Shown here: positions 24,924 to 33,578 of the stretch, in pieces
How positions within the stretch are numbered: position 1 is the first letter of the stretch
Layout of the letters: each line of letters opens with the position of its first letter
NCBI RefSeq assembly: GCF_014639875.1
Contig: NZ_BMGD01000006.1
Coordinates: 62,001 to 126,000 of the forward strand
DNA length: 64,000 nucleotides
Reading direction: 5' to 3'
From: Blastomonas aquatica
GTDB taxonomy: Bacteria; Pseudomonadota; Alphaproteobacteria; Sphingomonadales; Sphingomonadaceae
Program-made: the position numbers and the translations under genes
Notes under the pieces: model-generated
The model's input: the letters and a program-made list of their open reading frames with translations, nothing else
Told to the model about the DNA's origin: nothing
The model's database searches: none

Positions 24924-25970
24924 ATGCGCATCAAAACGCTTTTCACCCTCGCTCTGCTGGCCGGCACCGCCCCGGCCTTGGCGGTCGATAATGTCACCGT
25001 TGCCCGCATTGATGCCGATACGGTCAAGGTCACATGGCGCGACAGCGATCCGGTCGATATCATCGTCACCGACACCCCGGTTGCCGCAGGCGCGGCCACA
25101 CCGGTGGTCAAGGCCAGCCGCAAGGGCGAGGCCATCATCCCCATGCCTGCCGGCACGCGTCAGTTCGTCGTGCTGCGCGATGGCGGCGATGCCTCGCTGA
25201 CGCTGGCAGCCGAACGCGAACTGCCGCTCGCCAAGGGATCGAACTTCCGCGATCTGGGCGGGTACAAGGGTGCAGGTGGCAAGACGGTACGCTGGGGCAA
25301 GGTGTTCCGCTCGGGCGCGTTGCCGCTGCTCACCGAAGAGGATTACACCCTGCTCGGCGGGCTGAATATCGGCACCGTCGTCGATCTGCGCTCGCTCGAG
25401 GAGCGCGAAATCGCCGCGACCCTGCTCGACGACCGCACCGGCGCGCTGTTCGTCTCGAACGACTATTCGCTCAAACCGCTGATGGCCAATATGGGCAGCA
25501 TGCAGGGCGAATACGTCTACACCGGTATGGAAAAGCTGCTCGCGCCTCAGTACCGCTCGCTGTTCAAGCGCTTGCTCGCAGATGATGGCGCGGTGATGTA
25601 TCACTGCTCGGCGGGCCAGGACCGCACCGGGATTGCTTCGGCGCTGATCCTGAGCGTGCTGGGCGTGGACCGCGAGACGATCTTGGCAGATTATCACCTA
25701 TCTACCGAATTGCGGCGTCCGCAGAACGAACTGCCGCCGCTGGACCCGGCGGATCATCCCAACAACCCGATCGTGCAATATTATGCCGCCGCTGCGAAAA
25801 AGCCGGGCGGTATCAAGGCCGAGCCTTTGTATTCAGCTTCGGGCAAATCGCACCTTGCGCAGTTTTTCGAGGTGATCGATCGTGATTACGGCGGCGTCGA
25901 AGGGTATCTGGCGACTCTGGGGGTCACGGCTATCGACGTGGCGCGGTTAAGGTCGCTGTATCTGGAGTAA
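24924..25970 (+). CDS. Secreted tyrosine-phosphatase-like protein (Y_phosphatase3 family)
   Basis: This 348-residue protein has a signal peptide (1-20) and a short beta domain (21-100). A phosphatase domain follows, opening with N-F-R-D-L-G-G-Y and carrying the P-loop H-C-S-A-G-Q-D-R-T-G, with C228 and R234. The family contains protein tyrosine and phosphoinositide phosphatases; the export signal makes a cytosolic protein target unlikely. Position 19 bases after a TonB receptor suggests it removes phosphate from an imported organophosphate in the periplasm (inference). An AAAGGA site precedes the ATG. Confidence 0.85.
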   Translation: MRIKTLFTLALLAGTAPALAVDNVTVARIDADTVKVTWRDSDPVDIIVTDTPVAAGAATPVVKASRKGEAIIPMPAGTRQFVVLRDGGDASLTLAAERELPLAKGSNFRDLGGYKGAGGKTVRWGKVFRSGALPLLTEEDYTLLGGLNIGTVVDLRSLEEREIAATLLDDRTGALFVSNDYSLKPLMANMGSMQGEYVYTGMEKLLAPQYRSLFKRLLADDGAVMYHCSAGQDRTGIASALILSVLGVDRETILADYHLSTELRRPQNELPPLDPADHPNNPIVQYYAAAAKKPGGIKAEPLYSASGKSHLAQFFEVIDRDYGGVEGYLATLGVTAIDVARLRSLYLE

Positions 25971-25972
25971 AG

Positions 25973-26093
25973 CCCTCTCCCCTTTTGGGGAGAGGGTTGG
26001 GAGAGGGGAATGAACTGCCGCAGCCCCCTCTCAGCTGCGACTAGGTAGCAAGGCTGCCAAGTCTCGCGTCTCTCCCCTGACGGGGAGAGAGCG
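25973..26093. repeat. Family C repeat block
   Basis: CCCTCTCCCCTTTTGGGGAG, then GGTTGGGAGAGGGG, and at the far end CTCTCCCCTGACGGGGAGAG, with a middle containing GCGACTAGGTAGCAAGGCTG. It lies between the convergent phosphatase and universal stress protein genes. Confidence 0.75.
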
Positions 26094-26099
26094 GCGTAG

Positions 26100-26951
26100 T
26101 TACCTGAACAGCAGCACCGACATCTGGCCCGATCGGATCATCTGCGTTGTCGTGCTGCCGACCAGCATCCTGCGCAGCGGGCTGTGGCCGTAGGCACCCA
26201 TCACGAACATATCAATGGCCCGCTCCAGGGCGAGTTGTTGCAGCACGCCATCGGGAGAGCCTTCGCGCTGGATCGCCGTGACGCCGGGGCGCCCGGTAAA
26301 CTGGCTTTGCGCCCAGTCGATATGTGCGGCATTCCTGTCGGTATAGCCTCCCACCAGCGCAATATCGATCTCCAGCCCGCCGAACAGCGGTGATGTCGAT
26401 ACATATTCGAGCGCCTTGCGGCTGGATGGGCCGCCATCAAACGCAATCGCGATGCGCTGCGGTTGTTTGTAGACCCGCGTCGCGACCAGCACCGGTTTCT
26501 GGCACTGGCGCACCACGCGCTCGACCTTGCTACCCAGATGGCCCTTGGCGAAATTGGCCTGCGCGCCGCGTTTGCCGATGATGACCATATCGCTGAACGC
26601 CTCGCGTTCGGTAATCGTCTCGACGATCCCGCCCTCGCGCTGTGTGGTCTCGATCCGCTCGATGCCCAGTGCGCGAAGCTGATCGGTGGCGGCCTGCAGC
26701 AAAAGCTCGCCCTGACGCCCGGCAAGATGCCCTTCGGCCACCTTGAGCGAAAGGATTTCATCAAGCAGACCCGGCTTGCTGGCCAAATCCATCGTATCGC
26801 CCAGCTCTTCGCGCACCTCTTCTGTGGCATTGCGCTGGATAACATGCAGCAGCTCAACCGTAGCATCGAGCCGCGATGCGGCCCATGCGGCGTGCTCACA
26901 CACTGTCTGCGAATAATGCGATACGTCTAGGCAGGCCAATAGGCGGGTCAT
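26100..26951 (-). CDS. Universal stress protein with two UspA domains
   Basis: This 283-residue protein is a tandem repeat of the UspA fold: residues about 1-145, and about 155-283 ending V-M-G-A-Y-G-H-S-P-L-R-R-M-L-V-G-S-T-T. The second half has the ATP-binding G-x2-G-x9-G-(S/T) pattern; the first half has I-I-G-K-R-G-A. Double-domain Usp proteins are cytoplasmic and help survival under stress or stasis. A CAGGAGAG ribosome binding site precedes the ATG. It is monocistronic. Confidence 0.88.
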   Translation of the reverse strand: MTRLLACLDVSHYSQTVCEHAAWAASRLDATVELLHVIQRNATEEVREELGDTMDLASKPGLLDEILSLKVAEGHLAGRQGELLLQAATDQLRALGIERIETTQREGGIVETITEREAFSDMVIIGKRGAQANFAKGHLGSKVERVVRQCQKPVLVATRVYKQPQRIAIAFDGGPSSRKALEYVSTSPLFGGLEIDIALVGGYTDRNAAHIDWAQSQFTGRPGVTAIQREGSPDGVLQQLALERAIDMFVMGAYGHSPLRRMLVGSTTTQMIRSGQMSVLLFR

Positions 26952-27077
26952 ATTTCTCTCCTGTTTAGTGTTGGGCCGCTATGGCCTGATCAGATGCAGC
27001 GTATGGTGCTTGCCGTTGCCGCATCATGGCGCGTCTGTTGTCCAACGTTCATCTTCGGCTGATGGTTTCGCAGTTTG

Positions 27078-28316
27078 TCAGGTGACTTTGCTCATAGTGC
27101 TGAACTCGGCCCGCTTCCAGCGGCCATCGTCGATGATTGCAGCCAGTCGGTCAACCGCCTGCCACAGATCGACAAATCCCAAATAGAGCGGCGTCAGCCC
27201 CAGCCTCAGGACATCGGGTGTCCGGAAATCGCCAATCACCCCTGCTTCGATCAGTGCACGGTTGATTGGCCAGGCATGCGGATGCGCAAAGCTGGCATGG
27301 CTACCGCGCTGATCGGCGCGTTCAGGTGTGATCGGGGCAAGGTCCGGGCAGCGCGCCGCCATCAATTGCGTCAGGAAATCGAACAGCGCGCGCGATTTGC
27401 TCCATAATGCATCGCTGTCTGCCTCCAGCATCAGATCAATCCCACCTTCAAGGGCCAGCAGCGACAGCATCGGCGGGGTTCCTGCCAGGAACCTTTCGAT
27501 CCCGGGCGCGGGGATATAGCCATCGGTCATGGCGAATGGCGAGGCGTGCCCCATCCACCCCTGGATCGGCGAACCCAGAAATTCGAGTGCCTCGGCCGAG
27601 ACATACAGGAACCCCGGCGCACCGGGACCACCGTTGAGGTATTTATAGCCGCAACCGACCGCAAAGCGCGCGGTATCGCTGCCCATGTCGAGCGGCACCG
27701 CGCCGACCGAGTGCGACAGGTCCCAGATCAGCGGTACGTTGTGCGCGTCGGCCAGCGCCTGCACGCCCGCAATGTCGAACCGCTCGCCGGTCTTGTAATG
27801 TACATGGGTCAGCACGATCAGAGCGGTGTCGGGACCGATCCGGTCGGCGATCTGATCGCGCGGCAAGGCGTCGAGTGTCATCCCGTGCTGGCGTGCGACT
27901 CCGGCGGCGACATGCAGATCGGTGGGAAAGTTGCCGCTTTCGGTGAGGATGGACTTGTCCTGCCCCGGGCGCGCGGCAAGCAACGCCATCATCAGCTTGT
28001 AGAGGTTCACCGTGACCGAATCGCAAACAACGACCTCGCCCGGCGCGGCGCGGATCAACTGCGCGATCTTGTCGCCGATCCGGCGCGGCGCGCCGATCCA
28101 GTCTGCATCGTTCCAGCTGCGGATCAAGCCGCTGCCCCACTGCCGATCGACCGCATCGCGCATCAAGACCGAGGTTGCCCGGGGCAACGCACCCAGCGAA
28201 TTGCCGTCGAGATAGATGACGCCTTCGGGGAGCACGAACCGGTCGCGCCATTCGCGCAACGGATCGGCGGCATCGCGGGCCTCAGCTTCGGACAGGGAGG
28301 GATAAGGGGACGTCAT
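27078..28316 (-). CDS. kynU: Kynureninase
   Basis: This 412-residue fold-type I PLP enzyme has the PLP lysine K225 in G-C-G-Y-K-Y-L-N-G-G-P-G-A-P. Other kynureninase landmarks are Y-L-D-G-N-S-L-G near 35-42, S-G-N-F-P-T-D near 127-133, D-L-S-H-S-V-G-A and W-M-G-H-A. It cleaves kynurenine to anthranilate and alanine. It overlaps the upstream alpha/beta hydrolase gene by 4 bases (ATGA), forming a two-gene tryptophan-catabolism unit. No tryptophan dioxygenase gene is visible nearby. Confidence 0.95.
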   Translation of the reverse strand: MTSPYPSLSEAEARDAADPLREWRDRFVLPEGVIYLDGNSLGALPRATSVLMRDAVDRQWGSGLIRSWNDADWIGAPRRIGDKIAQLIRAAPGEVVVCDSVTVNLYKLMMALLAARPGQDKSILTESGNFPTDLHVAAGVARQHGMTLDALPRDQIADRIGPDTALIVLTHVHYKTGERFDIAGVQALADAHNVPLIWDLSHSVGAVPLDMGSDTARFAVGCGYKYLNGGPGAPGFLYVSAEALEFLGSPIQGWMGHASPFAMTDGYIPAPGIERFLAGTPPMLSLLALEGGIDLMLEADSDALWSKSRALFDFLTQLMAARCPDLAPITPERADQRGSHASFAHPHAWPINRALIEAGVIGDFRTPDVLRLGLTPLYLGFVDLWQAVDRLAAIIDDGRWKRAEFSTMSKVT

Positions 28317-29230
28317 GGCATTCTCAACAGTTGCTTGATCCGCGCCTTTTGCGCCGCCCAGCTGCGGCTGGCAGGCGCGATCAGCTCGACATGGCCCTCG
28401 GGCCCGTGGATCTGGGTTTCGACCGTGATCCCGCGCCTGGCCATCGCAGCGGCATAGTCGTTGGCATATTCAGGCGGCGCGATCCGGTCCTTGTCGGTGT
28501 GGAACTGGATCTGCTGCGCGTTGCTCACCGGCATTTCGGGCGGCGATGTCAGCGCGAACGCATCGCCTGCCATCGCCTTGGGCGCGTCCGTTCCGCAAGC
28601 ATGCCCTTCGCGTGCCATCGCCGCACGCAGATCGGCGATACCGGCCTGGCTGATCGCTGCATCGATCCGCAGCGGATTAGCTCCCCGAAGAGGTTCACCT
28701 GCGGCCAGCGCCTGACGCGCGGCGAGCCACAAGGCCAGATGCCCGCCTGCCGAATGGCCGATCGCGATCACGGTGCCAAGATCGAGGTGCAGCGCCTGGG
28801 CCTGGCTTGCCAGCAAATCCGCCGCCGCGCCGACATCCTGATACGTGCCGGGATAACCGCCACCGCGATCGACCCCGCGATATTCGATGTTCCACACTGC
28901 TATGCCGTCCTTGCGCAGATCATCGGCGATGTAGTTCATGATGTCGCGGGTCGCGATTTCGGTCTGCCAGCACCCGCCATGGATCATCACCACCACCGGA
29001 TGCGGGCCCTTGCCCTGCGGCAGCCACAGATCGACCAGCTGCAGCGGGTCATCGCCATACGCCAGCATGCGATCAGCCACGGGGCGCGGTTGATCGAGCA
29101 GATCGGGCCATTTCATGATCGGCGCGTCGTCTGGCTGATTCACCATGGCCGCCACCGATGCATCACCGGCGAGCCGGATGCCGAGCAGCACCATCGCCAG
29201 CACGATGGCGCCCCATTTGATCGTCTGCAC
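28313..29230 (-). CDS. Alpha/beta hydrolase, probable N-formylkynurenine formamidase
   Basis: This 305-residue hydrolase has an N-terminal hydrophobic segment, the oxyanion motif H-G-G-C-W, the nucleophile elbow G-H-S-A-G-G and a C-terminal H in P-E-G-H-V-E-L. H-G-G-x-W is the signature of the serine-hydrolase type formylkynurenine formamidases (AFMID, BNA7), and translational coupling to kynU supports that role; a general esterase remains possible. The start is a GTG at 29230 with GGAGGA 6 bases upstream. Longer frames run into a palindromic repeat. The hydrophobic N-terminus suggests membrane association or export, which is odd for this pathway. Confidence 0.72.
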   Translation of the reverse strand: MQTIKWGAIVLAMVLLGIRLAGDASVAAMVNQPDDAPIMKWPDLLDQPRPVADRMLAYGDDPLQLVDLWLPQGKGPHPVVVMIHGGCWQTEIATRDIMNYIADDLRKDGIAVWNIEYRGVDRGGGYPGTYQDVGAAADLLASQAQALHLDLGTVIAIGHSAGGHLALWLAARQALAAGEPLRGANPLRIDAAISQAGIADLRAAMAREGHACGTDAPKAMAGDAFALTSPPEMPVSNAQQIQFHTDKDRIAPPEYANDYAAAMARRGITVETQIHGPEGHVELIAPASRSWAAQKARIKQLLRMP

Positions 29231-29268
29231 ACTGCGTCCTCCGATTTGACCCATAATTGCAACCATCG

Positions 29269-29345
29269 TGATCCGGCGAAAGCCGGGGCCCAGGAGCGGA
29301 TACACTCCAGTCTCGCCTCTGGATTCCGGCTTGCGCCGGAAAACT
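29269..29345. repeat. Family A palindromic element
   Basis: Variant arms (ATCCGGCGAAAGCCGGGGCC and GATTCCGGCTTGCGCCGGAA) lie between the end of tamB and the start of the formamidase-like gene, both on the minus strand. Confidence 0.75.
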
Positions 29346-29354
29346 GGTCAAGGC

Positions 29355-32300
29355 TCAATAATCCCTCGATATCCGCACATTGGCGCTTTGGCGACCGATC
29401 GTTGAGATCGATGACAGCAACGACAGCCAGCGAGTGATCTGAAACTCGATCTGGGTCGCCGAATAGCCGCGTCCGTCGGTGACGATTTCGACATAGGTGT
29501 TGCGGGTGATGTATTTTCCCGCCGCGATGCTGGTGCCCTGCCCGGTGGTCTGGTCGCCCGCGACGATCCGAAGCCGGTCGAGCCCGATCGCCCCGCGCAG
29601 CGCGTTGATCGGATCGAGCCCGCCGCCACCGCGCAGCGAGGCCAATGCGGCTGCGAGCTGCACCGCTTCGGGCGCCGAGATATCGGTGATCGATGAACCG
29701 AACAGCAACCGCGCCAGCAGTTCGTCCTCGGGCAAGGCAGGCGTGCTGGTAAAGCTGATCTCCGGTGCCAGACCGGTGCCGCGGACGTTGATCGTGGCAT
29801 TGAGGTCGGGCAGGTTCGCCGATGCGGCGATATCGAGCGAGGGGTTGGGCGGTGATTCCCCGCGGAAATTGATCCGGCCGCGCGCCAGTTCGAACTCGCG
29901 TCCGGAAAACTCATACTCGCCGCGGATCAGATCAGCCTGCCCGGTGATGCGCGGGGCATTGACGGTGCCGGTAAGCGTGATATCAGCGCCCCACTCGCTG
30001 TTGAGCCCAAGCCCGGTCACGGTGAACTGGTTGGTGGCGCGCGCCTTGACATCATACTCCCAGATAGCGGGCCGTTCGCGACGCGGCGCTTCATCGGCGC
30101 GGCGGTTGATCTCGCGGATGTTGATGATCGGCAGCGCCTGCGCAGCGTTGAACTGCCCTAGGCGGAAGCGGCCACGGTTGAGCACGACATCGCCCCCCAG
30201 CGTTCCCGAGGTTCCGTTGGACGAAATGGTGAGCGGCCCAGTAACGGTCGCGCCAAAATCGTCGCGGTTGACCAGCAGCGCATTCCTGGCGGTTGCCCGC
30301 AGCTCGACCGCGACGCCTTGCGAGGGCGAGGCAAACAACCCGCCATAATCGACATAGCCCGATCCGCTCAGCGTACCGTTCGGCCCTGCCTTGCCACTGA
30401 AGCTCGAGAAGGTCAGCCGCGACCCGTTGAACTGGCCGCGCGAGGCGATGTCGGTAATGATCGTGCCCGAAAGCGCACTTTCCAGCCGCGCGGTCCGGGT
30501 GGCGAGAACGCCATTGATGCGCGGGTCGAGCAGGCTGCCGGAAAGATCTGCCGAGACGCCGACCTGACCGGTCACATCGAACGCCTCGACCCCCAACAAC
30601 CGCCACAGCGAATCCGCCGGGCCATTGAACCGCAACTGCCCGGCAAGCGCGCCGCGTTGCAACCGCCCGAACAGGTCGAACCCGGCTGGCAGGCCGCTGA
30701 TCCGCGCCTGCGCGCGCCCCACGGTCTTGTCCTGTTCTGCGATCACCGCGCGCATCGCAAGTGCATTGGCGGTCAGCGCCAGATTGGCCGAAATATCGAC
30801 CGGCCGCGAGCTGACGATCAGCCCGGTACGCGTGAGATTGTCGAGCTTGAGACTGGCCTTGCCGGTTGGAACCCCGCCTTCTGCCTGGCGATAGCTGAGC
30901 GTGCCTGATGCGTTGCCGCCAAAGCCGAGTTCGCGCACCGCAATGTCGAACAGCGCCATCGGCACGGTGTTGAACTGCGCGGTGACATCGGTCAGCCCGC
31001 CACCAAAGCGCCCCTGTGCGCCAATCCGTCCGCGCCCGACGCGGAGCACTGCTGGCGCCAGACCCCATCCGCCATCGTCCAGCTTGCTTAGCCGGGCCGG
31101 TTGCACCAGCCGCAGCCGGCGGTTGCCATATTGGCCGTTGCCCGCAATCACGAGCGCGTCGCGGGCGACCTGGACGCTGGTCTGCAGATCGAAGGCGCTG
31201 CCCCGTCGGCCCGCGAGCGATGCCGTCACCCGGCCCTCGCCGTTGACCAGGTTCGCGTTTGCCGCCAGCCGGCCGACAAACAGCGGCCCCCGCCCGATAC
31301 CCTGCGCACGGATGCTGCCGGCGATGGTGTTGCGGCCCTCGGCGAACAGAGCGTCGATTTCCACCGCACCCCGGTTGATGGTGATCGGCACCTCGCCATC
31401 GAACCGGGCATTGGCCAGATCGATCAGCGCCTTGACCCCCTGGCCCTCGGTGCGCGGATCGAGCGTGACATCGCCGGTGATGCCACCGCCTGAAACCGTC
31501 AGCGCACCCTCGATCCCGGCACGGGTGGCAAAGATATCGCCCGCAAACAGCGCGCGCGACACCGTGAAGCGCTCGATCTCGATCAGGGTGCGCCCGGCCT
31601 CGCGCGCATAAATGCGGCTCACGCCTTCGATCGGCCCCAACGTCGATTGACCAGTAACGTCGACCGAGAACCCGTCGGGCACGGTTCCCAGCGCCAGTCG
31701 AAGATCACGGACGCCCAATGCCGGTAGCGGATCGTCGAGCGTGAGCACCGCGCGGGTATCGCCGCGGACCGAATCCGCGCTGACGTCGAGCGGCCCGTAA
31801 TCGCGGTGGCGACCGCTGGCGCGCAACACGATGCGGCCATCGCCCTCGAGCCGCCCGCCACCGATCAGCGCCAGCTTTTCTGCCGCCAGGCTGGCATCGC
31901 GCAGCACGAAGGGCTGGCCCGCGCCATAGCTGAACCTGGCTGCGAAGCGTGGGCTGGGCCCAATCAGCGTCACCACGGTCTCGTTGACGATGCTGCGCAT
32001 CAGCACCCGGACATCGCCGAGCAGGTCCCAGCGCGCACCGCCCCCAAAAGCCAGCCGCAGATTGGCATCGATATCCGCACTGCCAACATTCTCGACCCCG
32101 AAGGCAGGCAAACGCACATCAGCGACGGCCAGATAGCGCCCGCGCTGGGCACTGCCCGACAGCTGGACCAACGCCGTGAACGCGCGGCTGGCGAGCCGGA
32201 TCGGATCGCTGCTGAGCTGCCCGTCACGCATCCGCACTACGCCCTGTCCGGTCAGTCCGGTGGCCAAACGGTCCCCATAAGCATTGCCGGTAACGACGCG

Positions 32301-33578
32301 CGCGGCGCGGACATTGACCGGGATATTGAAGTCCGCGCCGGTGCGGGTGAGCGTCCCTTCCGCCAGCAGCCCATCGGCGCTGATCCCGGCCAGCGCCAGC
32401 CGGTCCGCGGTCAGCCTGTACGGCGCGGTCAGATCGGTGAAGCTGCCGTCGAGCGTGATCGCGCCGCGCAGGTTGCGCGCCTCCAGCCCCTCGGCGAGCA
32501 ACTGGGGCCGGGTGAGCAAAGCCAGAATTTCAACGTTGTCGAAGCGGTTTGCGCCCAGATCGATTGCGCCCTTGGCATTCACCCTCCCCGCCGGCGCCGC
32601 CAACGCCAACGTGCCGGAGAGCACCCGCGCATCGAGGGTTCCACGCGCGCCCACGCCCACCGCCGGACCCAACGCCCGCGCCATGCTGGTACCGATCAGC
32701 GGCGCGGGGCGAATATAGCCGCCGATCCGGACATTGCCCTCGCGCTGGTTGATATCGAGCGCGGCGAGTTCACCCGGGCCTAAACTGGCTGCAAGCTTGC
32801 CCTGCCAGAAATCCCAGTCGCCGCGGCCCTTGATCGAGCCGGTCAGATCCTGGTTCAGCCCGGCGATCGCAGCAATCGCGCCGTCAACAAGCGCATTCAC
32901 CTCAGCGTCGATCATCAACCGGTTCTGCACGGGCATCGCATCGATGGTCACCGCCAGCCGATCGGTGCCGTCGGCCAGCGCCGCGCGCGCATCGACCAGC
33001 ACCCGGCCCGATCGGATATCGACCTTGCCCGCGATGTTGCCCACCCGGCGCGCCCCGGCGATCCCCTGACGGATCACGAAACCATCGGCCCGCAGCCGGT
33101 CGATGCGAATATCGAACGCAGGCAGCAGCGGGTCGTCGGGGTCGCCCGGGTTCAGTTCGGGCAGGCTGCGCAGTTCGCCGCGCCGGATCACCAGATCGCG
33201 GATATCGAGCCGGTTGCTCAGGAACTTGAACGGCCGCCAGTCGAGATCGACGCTTGAAGCGGTGAAGAACACGCGGCGCGTGTCATGGACCTCGACCCCG
33301 CGCAGCACCGCGCTGCCATAGATCGACCCATCGATCCGCGCTACGCGCAGCTTGAGACCCGATTTGAGCTGATATCCGGCAAGCTGATCGGCCAGGAAGC
33401 GGCGGCCTGGCCCGGTGTCCAGCGCCAGCACCAGCGCGCCGATCGCGACTGCCAGCGCCAGCAGCGCGAGCAAGAGACCCCTCACCCAGCGGACGGGCCT
33501 GCGCTGGACAACCGGAGCTGCCTCGTCAGCCGGCGGCACGGCGGCATCGTCCGGCGTGGTGATCGTCTCGTCGGCCAT
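29355..33578 (-). CDS. tamB: TamB translocation and assembly module subunit
   Basis: This 1407-residue protein has one N-terminal membrane anchor (about 30-52, after a short acidic and Q-R-R-P-V-R cytoplasmic part), followed by a very long repetitive beta-rich region. At the end sits the DUF490/TamB domain (Q-F-T-V-T-G-L-G-L-N-S-E-W-G-A-D and the final R-I-S-R-D-Y). TamB spans the periplasm as a hydrophobic groove and works with TamA in outer-membrane protein insertion or phospholipid transport. Its ATG overlaps the tamA stop (TGATG), so the two are coupled. Confidence 0.95.
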   Translation of the reverse strand: MADETITTPDDAAVPPADEAAPVVQRRPVRWVRGLLLALLALAVAIGALVLALDTGPGRRFLADQLAGYQLKSGLKLRVARIDGSIYGSAVLRGVEVHDTRRVFFTASSVDLDWRPFKFLSNRLDIRDLVIRRGELRSLPELNPGDPDDPLLPAFDIRIDRLRADGFVIRQGIAGARRVGNIAGKVDIRSGRVLVDARAALADGTDRLAVTIDAMPVQNRLMIDAEVNALVDGAIAAIAGLNQDLTGSIKGRGDWDFWQGKLAASLGPGELAALDINQREGNVRIGGYIRPAPLIGTSMARALGPAVGVGARGTLDARVLSGTLALAAPAGRVNAKGAIDLGANRFDNVEILALLTRPQLLAEGLEARNLRGAITLDGSFTDLTAPYRLTADRLALAGISADGLLAEGTLTRTGADFNIPVNVRAARVVTGNAYGDRLATGLTGQGVVRMRDGQLSSDPIRLASRAFTALVQLSGSAQRGRYLAVADVRLPAFGVENVGSADIDANLRLAFGGGARWDLLGDVRVLMRSIVNETVVTLIGPSPRFAARFSYGAGQPFVLRDASLAAEKLALIGGGRLEGDGRIVLRASGRHRDYGPLDVSADSVRGDTRAVLTLDDPLPALGVRDLRLALGTVPDGFSVDVTGQSTLGPIEGVSRIYAREAGRTLIEIERFTVSRALFAGDIFATRAGIEGALTVSGGGITGDVTLDPRTEGQGVKALIDLANARFDGEVPITINRGAVEIDALFAEGRNTIAGSIRAQGIGRGPLFVGRLAANANLVNGEGRVTASLAGRRGSAFDLQTSVQVARDALVIAGNGQYGNRRLRLVQPARLSKLDDGGWGLAPAVLRVGRGRIGAQGRFGGGLTDVTAQFNTVPMALFDIAVRELGFGGNASGTLSYRQAEGGVPTGKASLKLDNLTRTGLIVSSRPVDISANLALTANALAMRAVIAEQDKTVGRAQARISGLPAGFDLFGRLQRGALAGQLRFNGPADSLWRLLGVEAFDVTGQVGVSADLSGSLLDPRINGVLATRTARLESALSGTIITDIASRGQFNGSRLTFSSFSGKAGPNGTLSGSGYVDYGGLFASPSQGVAVELRATARNALLVNRDDFGATVTGPLTISSNGTSGTLGGDVVLNRGRFRLGQFNAAQALPIINIREINRRADEAPRRERPAIWEYDVKARATNQFTVTGLGLNSEWGADITLTGTVNAPRITGQADLIRGEYEFSGREFELARGRINFRGESPPNPSLDIAASANLPDLNATINVRGTGLAPEISFTSTPALPEDELLARLLFGSSITDISAPEAVQLAAALASLRGGGGLDPINALRGAIGLDRLRIVAGDQTTGQGTSIAAGKYITRNTYVEIVTDGRGYSATQIEFQITRWLSLLSSISTIGRQSANVRISRDY

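Noticed and set aside
25973-26093. Hairpin-rich block first considered as a small RNA gene
   Set aside because: The same modules recur at 36893, 44128 and 54784, so it is a dispersed repeat rather than a unique RNA.
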